5,315 nucleotides of DNA from Lentisphaerota bacterium. GTDB lineage: Bacteria > Verrucomicrobiota > Kiritimatiellia > RFP12 > JAAYLN01. This document shows positions 5,251 through 5,315 of this stretch, in pieces; the stretch's first letter is position 1, and the number at the start of each line of letters is the position of its first letter. The stretch lies in NCBI GenBank assembly GCA_012514915.1, contig JAAYZJ010000012.1:1-5315 (forward strand), written 5' to 3'. The position numbers were made by a program, and so were the translations under genes. Below the pieces are notes generated by a model. That model did not search any database, was not told where the DNA came from, and worked only from the letters and a program-made list of their open reading frames with translations.

Positions 5251-5315
5251 ATGCAAGCACATGAAATCCTGCACGACCTCGAAGCCACCGGCGCGCTGCT
5301 CAACGGCCACTTCGA
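5251..5315 (+). CDS. pyrE: Orotate phosphoribosyltransferase, N-terminal end (partial)
   Basis: Twenty-one codons from an ATG to the right edge. The peptide HEILHDLEATGALLNGHFE matches the start of PyrE, whose family pattern is roughly ILxxLExTGALLxGHFxLSSGxHS. The enzyme joins orotate to PRPP to make OMP in pyrimidine synthesis. The phosphoribosyltransferase signature lies outside the window. The Shine-Dalgarno is poor (an AAGAAAG stretch about 9 nt upstream). An in-frame GTG at 5209 would add 14 unrelated residues and is not preferred. Its placement after purB suggests shared nucleotide-synthesis expression, but the 128-nt gap leaves room for its own promoter. Confidence 0.8.
   Translation, partial: MQAHEILHDLEATGALLNGHF

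Noticed and set aside
3686..5260. 524-codon open frame on the minus strand opposite purB
   Set aside because: It mirrors purB codons in GC-rich DNA, has a low-complexity composition of Gly, Val, Arg, Asp and Glu with no recognisable domain, and purB is unmistakable on the other strand.

Overview
This is a high-GC bacterial chromosomal window holding six protein genes (four complete, two cut by the window edges) and almost no spare DNA. Every complete gene is a recognisable housekeeping or conserved-core gene. The taxonomic signal is indirect. A DksA-like zinc-finger protein with a long Lys/Ala/Pro-rich tail sits next to lspA, an enterobacterial-type purB is present, and the partial sensor protein has a particular N-terminal style. 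Together with the GC-rich codon use, these make me think of the PVC group (Verrucomicrobia, Kiritimatiellota or Lentisphaerae). That is an inference from memory of the families, not a measured placement.

Minus-strand block, read from right to left: a DksA/TraR-type zinc-finger protein with a histone H1-like tail (3528-2722), lspA (2706-2233), miaA (2228-1209) and radC (1270-512). The spacings are 15 nt, 4 nt and a 62-nt out-of-frame overlap, so this is very probably one transcript. A sigma-70-like promoter lies at 3604-3632, overlapped by phased direct repeats. After radC comes a 221-nt gap, then the first 96 codons of a membrane-anchored protein that looks like a sensor kinase (290 to beyond position 1). 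This gene appears to have its own promoter: a good sigma-54 (-24/-12) match sits just upstream of its GTG start, with a 15-nt palindrome about 110 nt further up, where an enhancer-binding protein would be expected.

Plus-strand block: purB (3740-5122), divergent from the dksA-like gene across a 211-nt intergenic region, then a 128-nt spacer with tandem TTGACC units, then the first 21 codons of pyrE (5251 to beyond 5315). The two genes serve purine and pyrimidine nucleotide synthesis and may be co-transcribed.

I found no rRNA, tRNA, CRISPR array, insertion sequence or phage gene, and no clear new multi-gene system. The observations most worth following up are the sigma-54 element with its palindrome, the H1-tail/DksA fusion, the miaA/radC overlap, and the two sets of short intergenic repeats.
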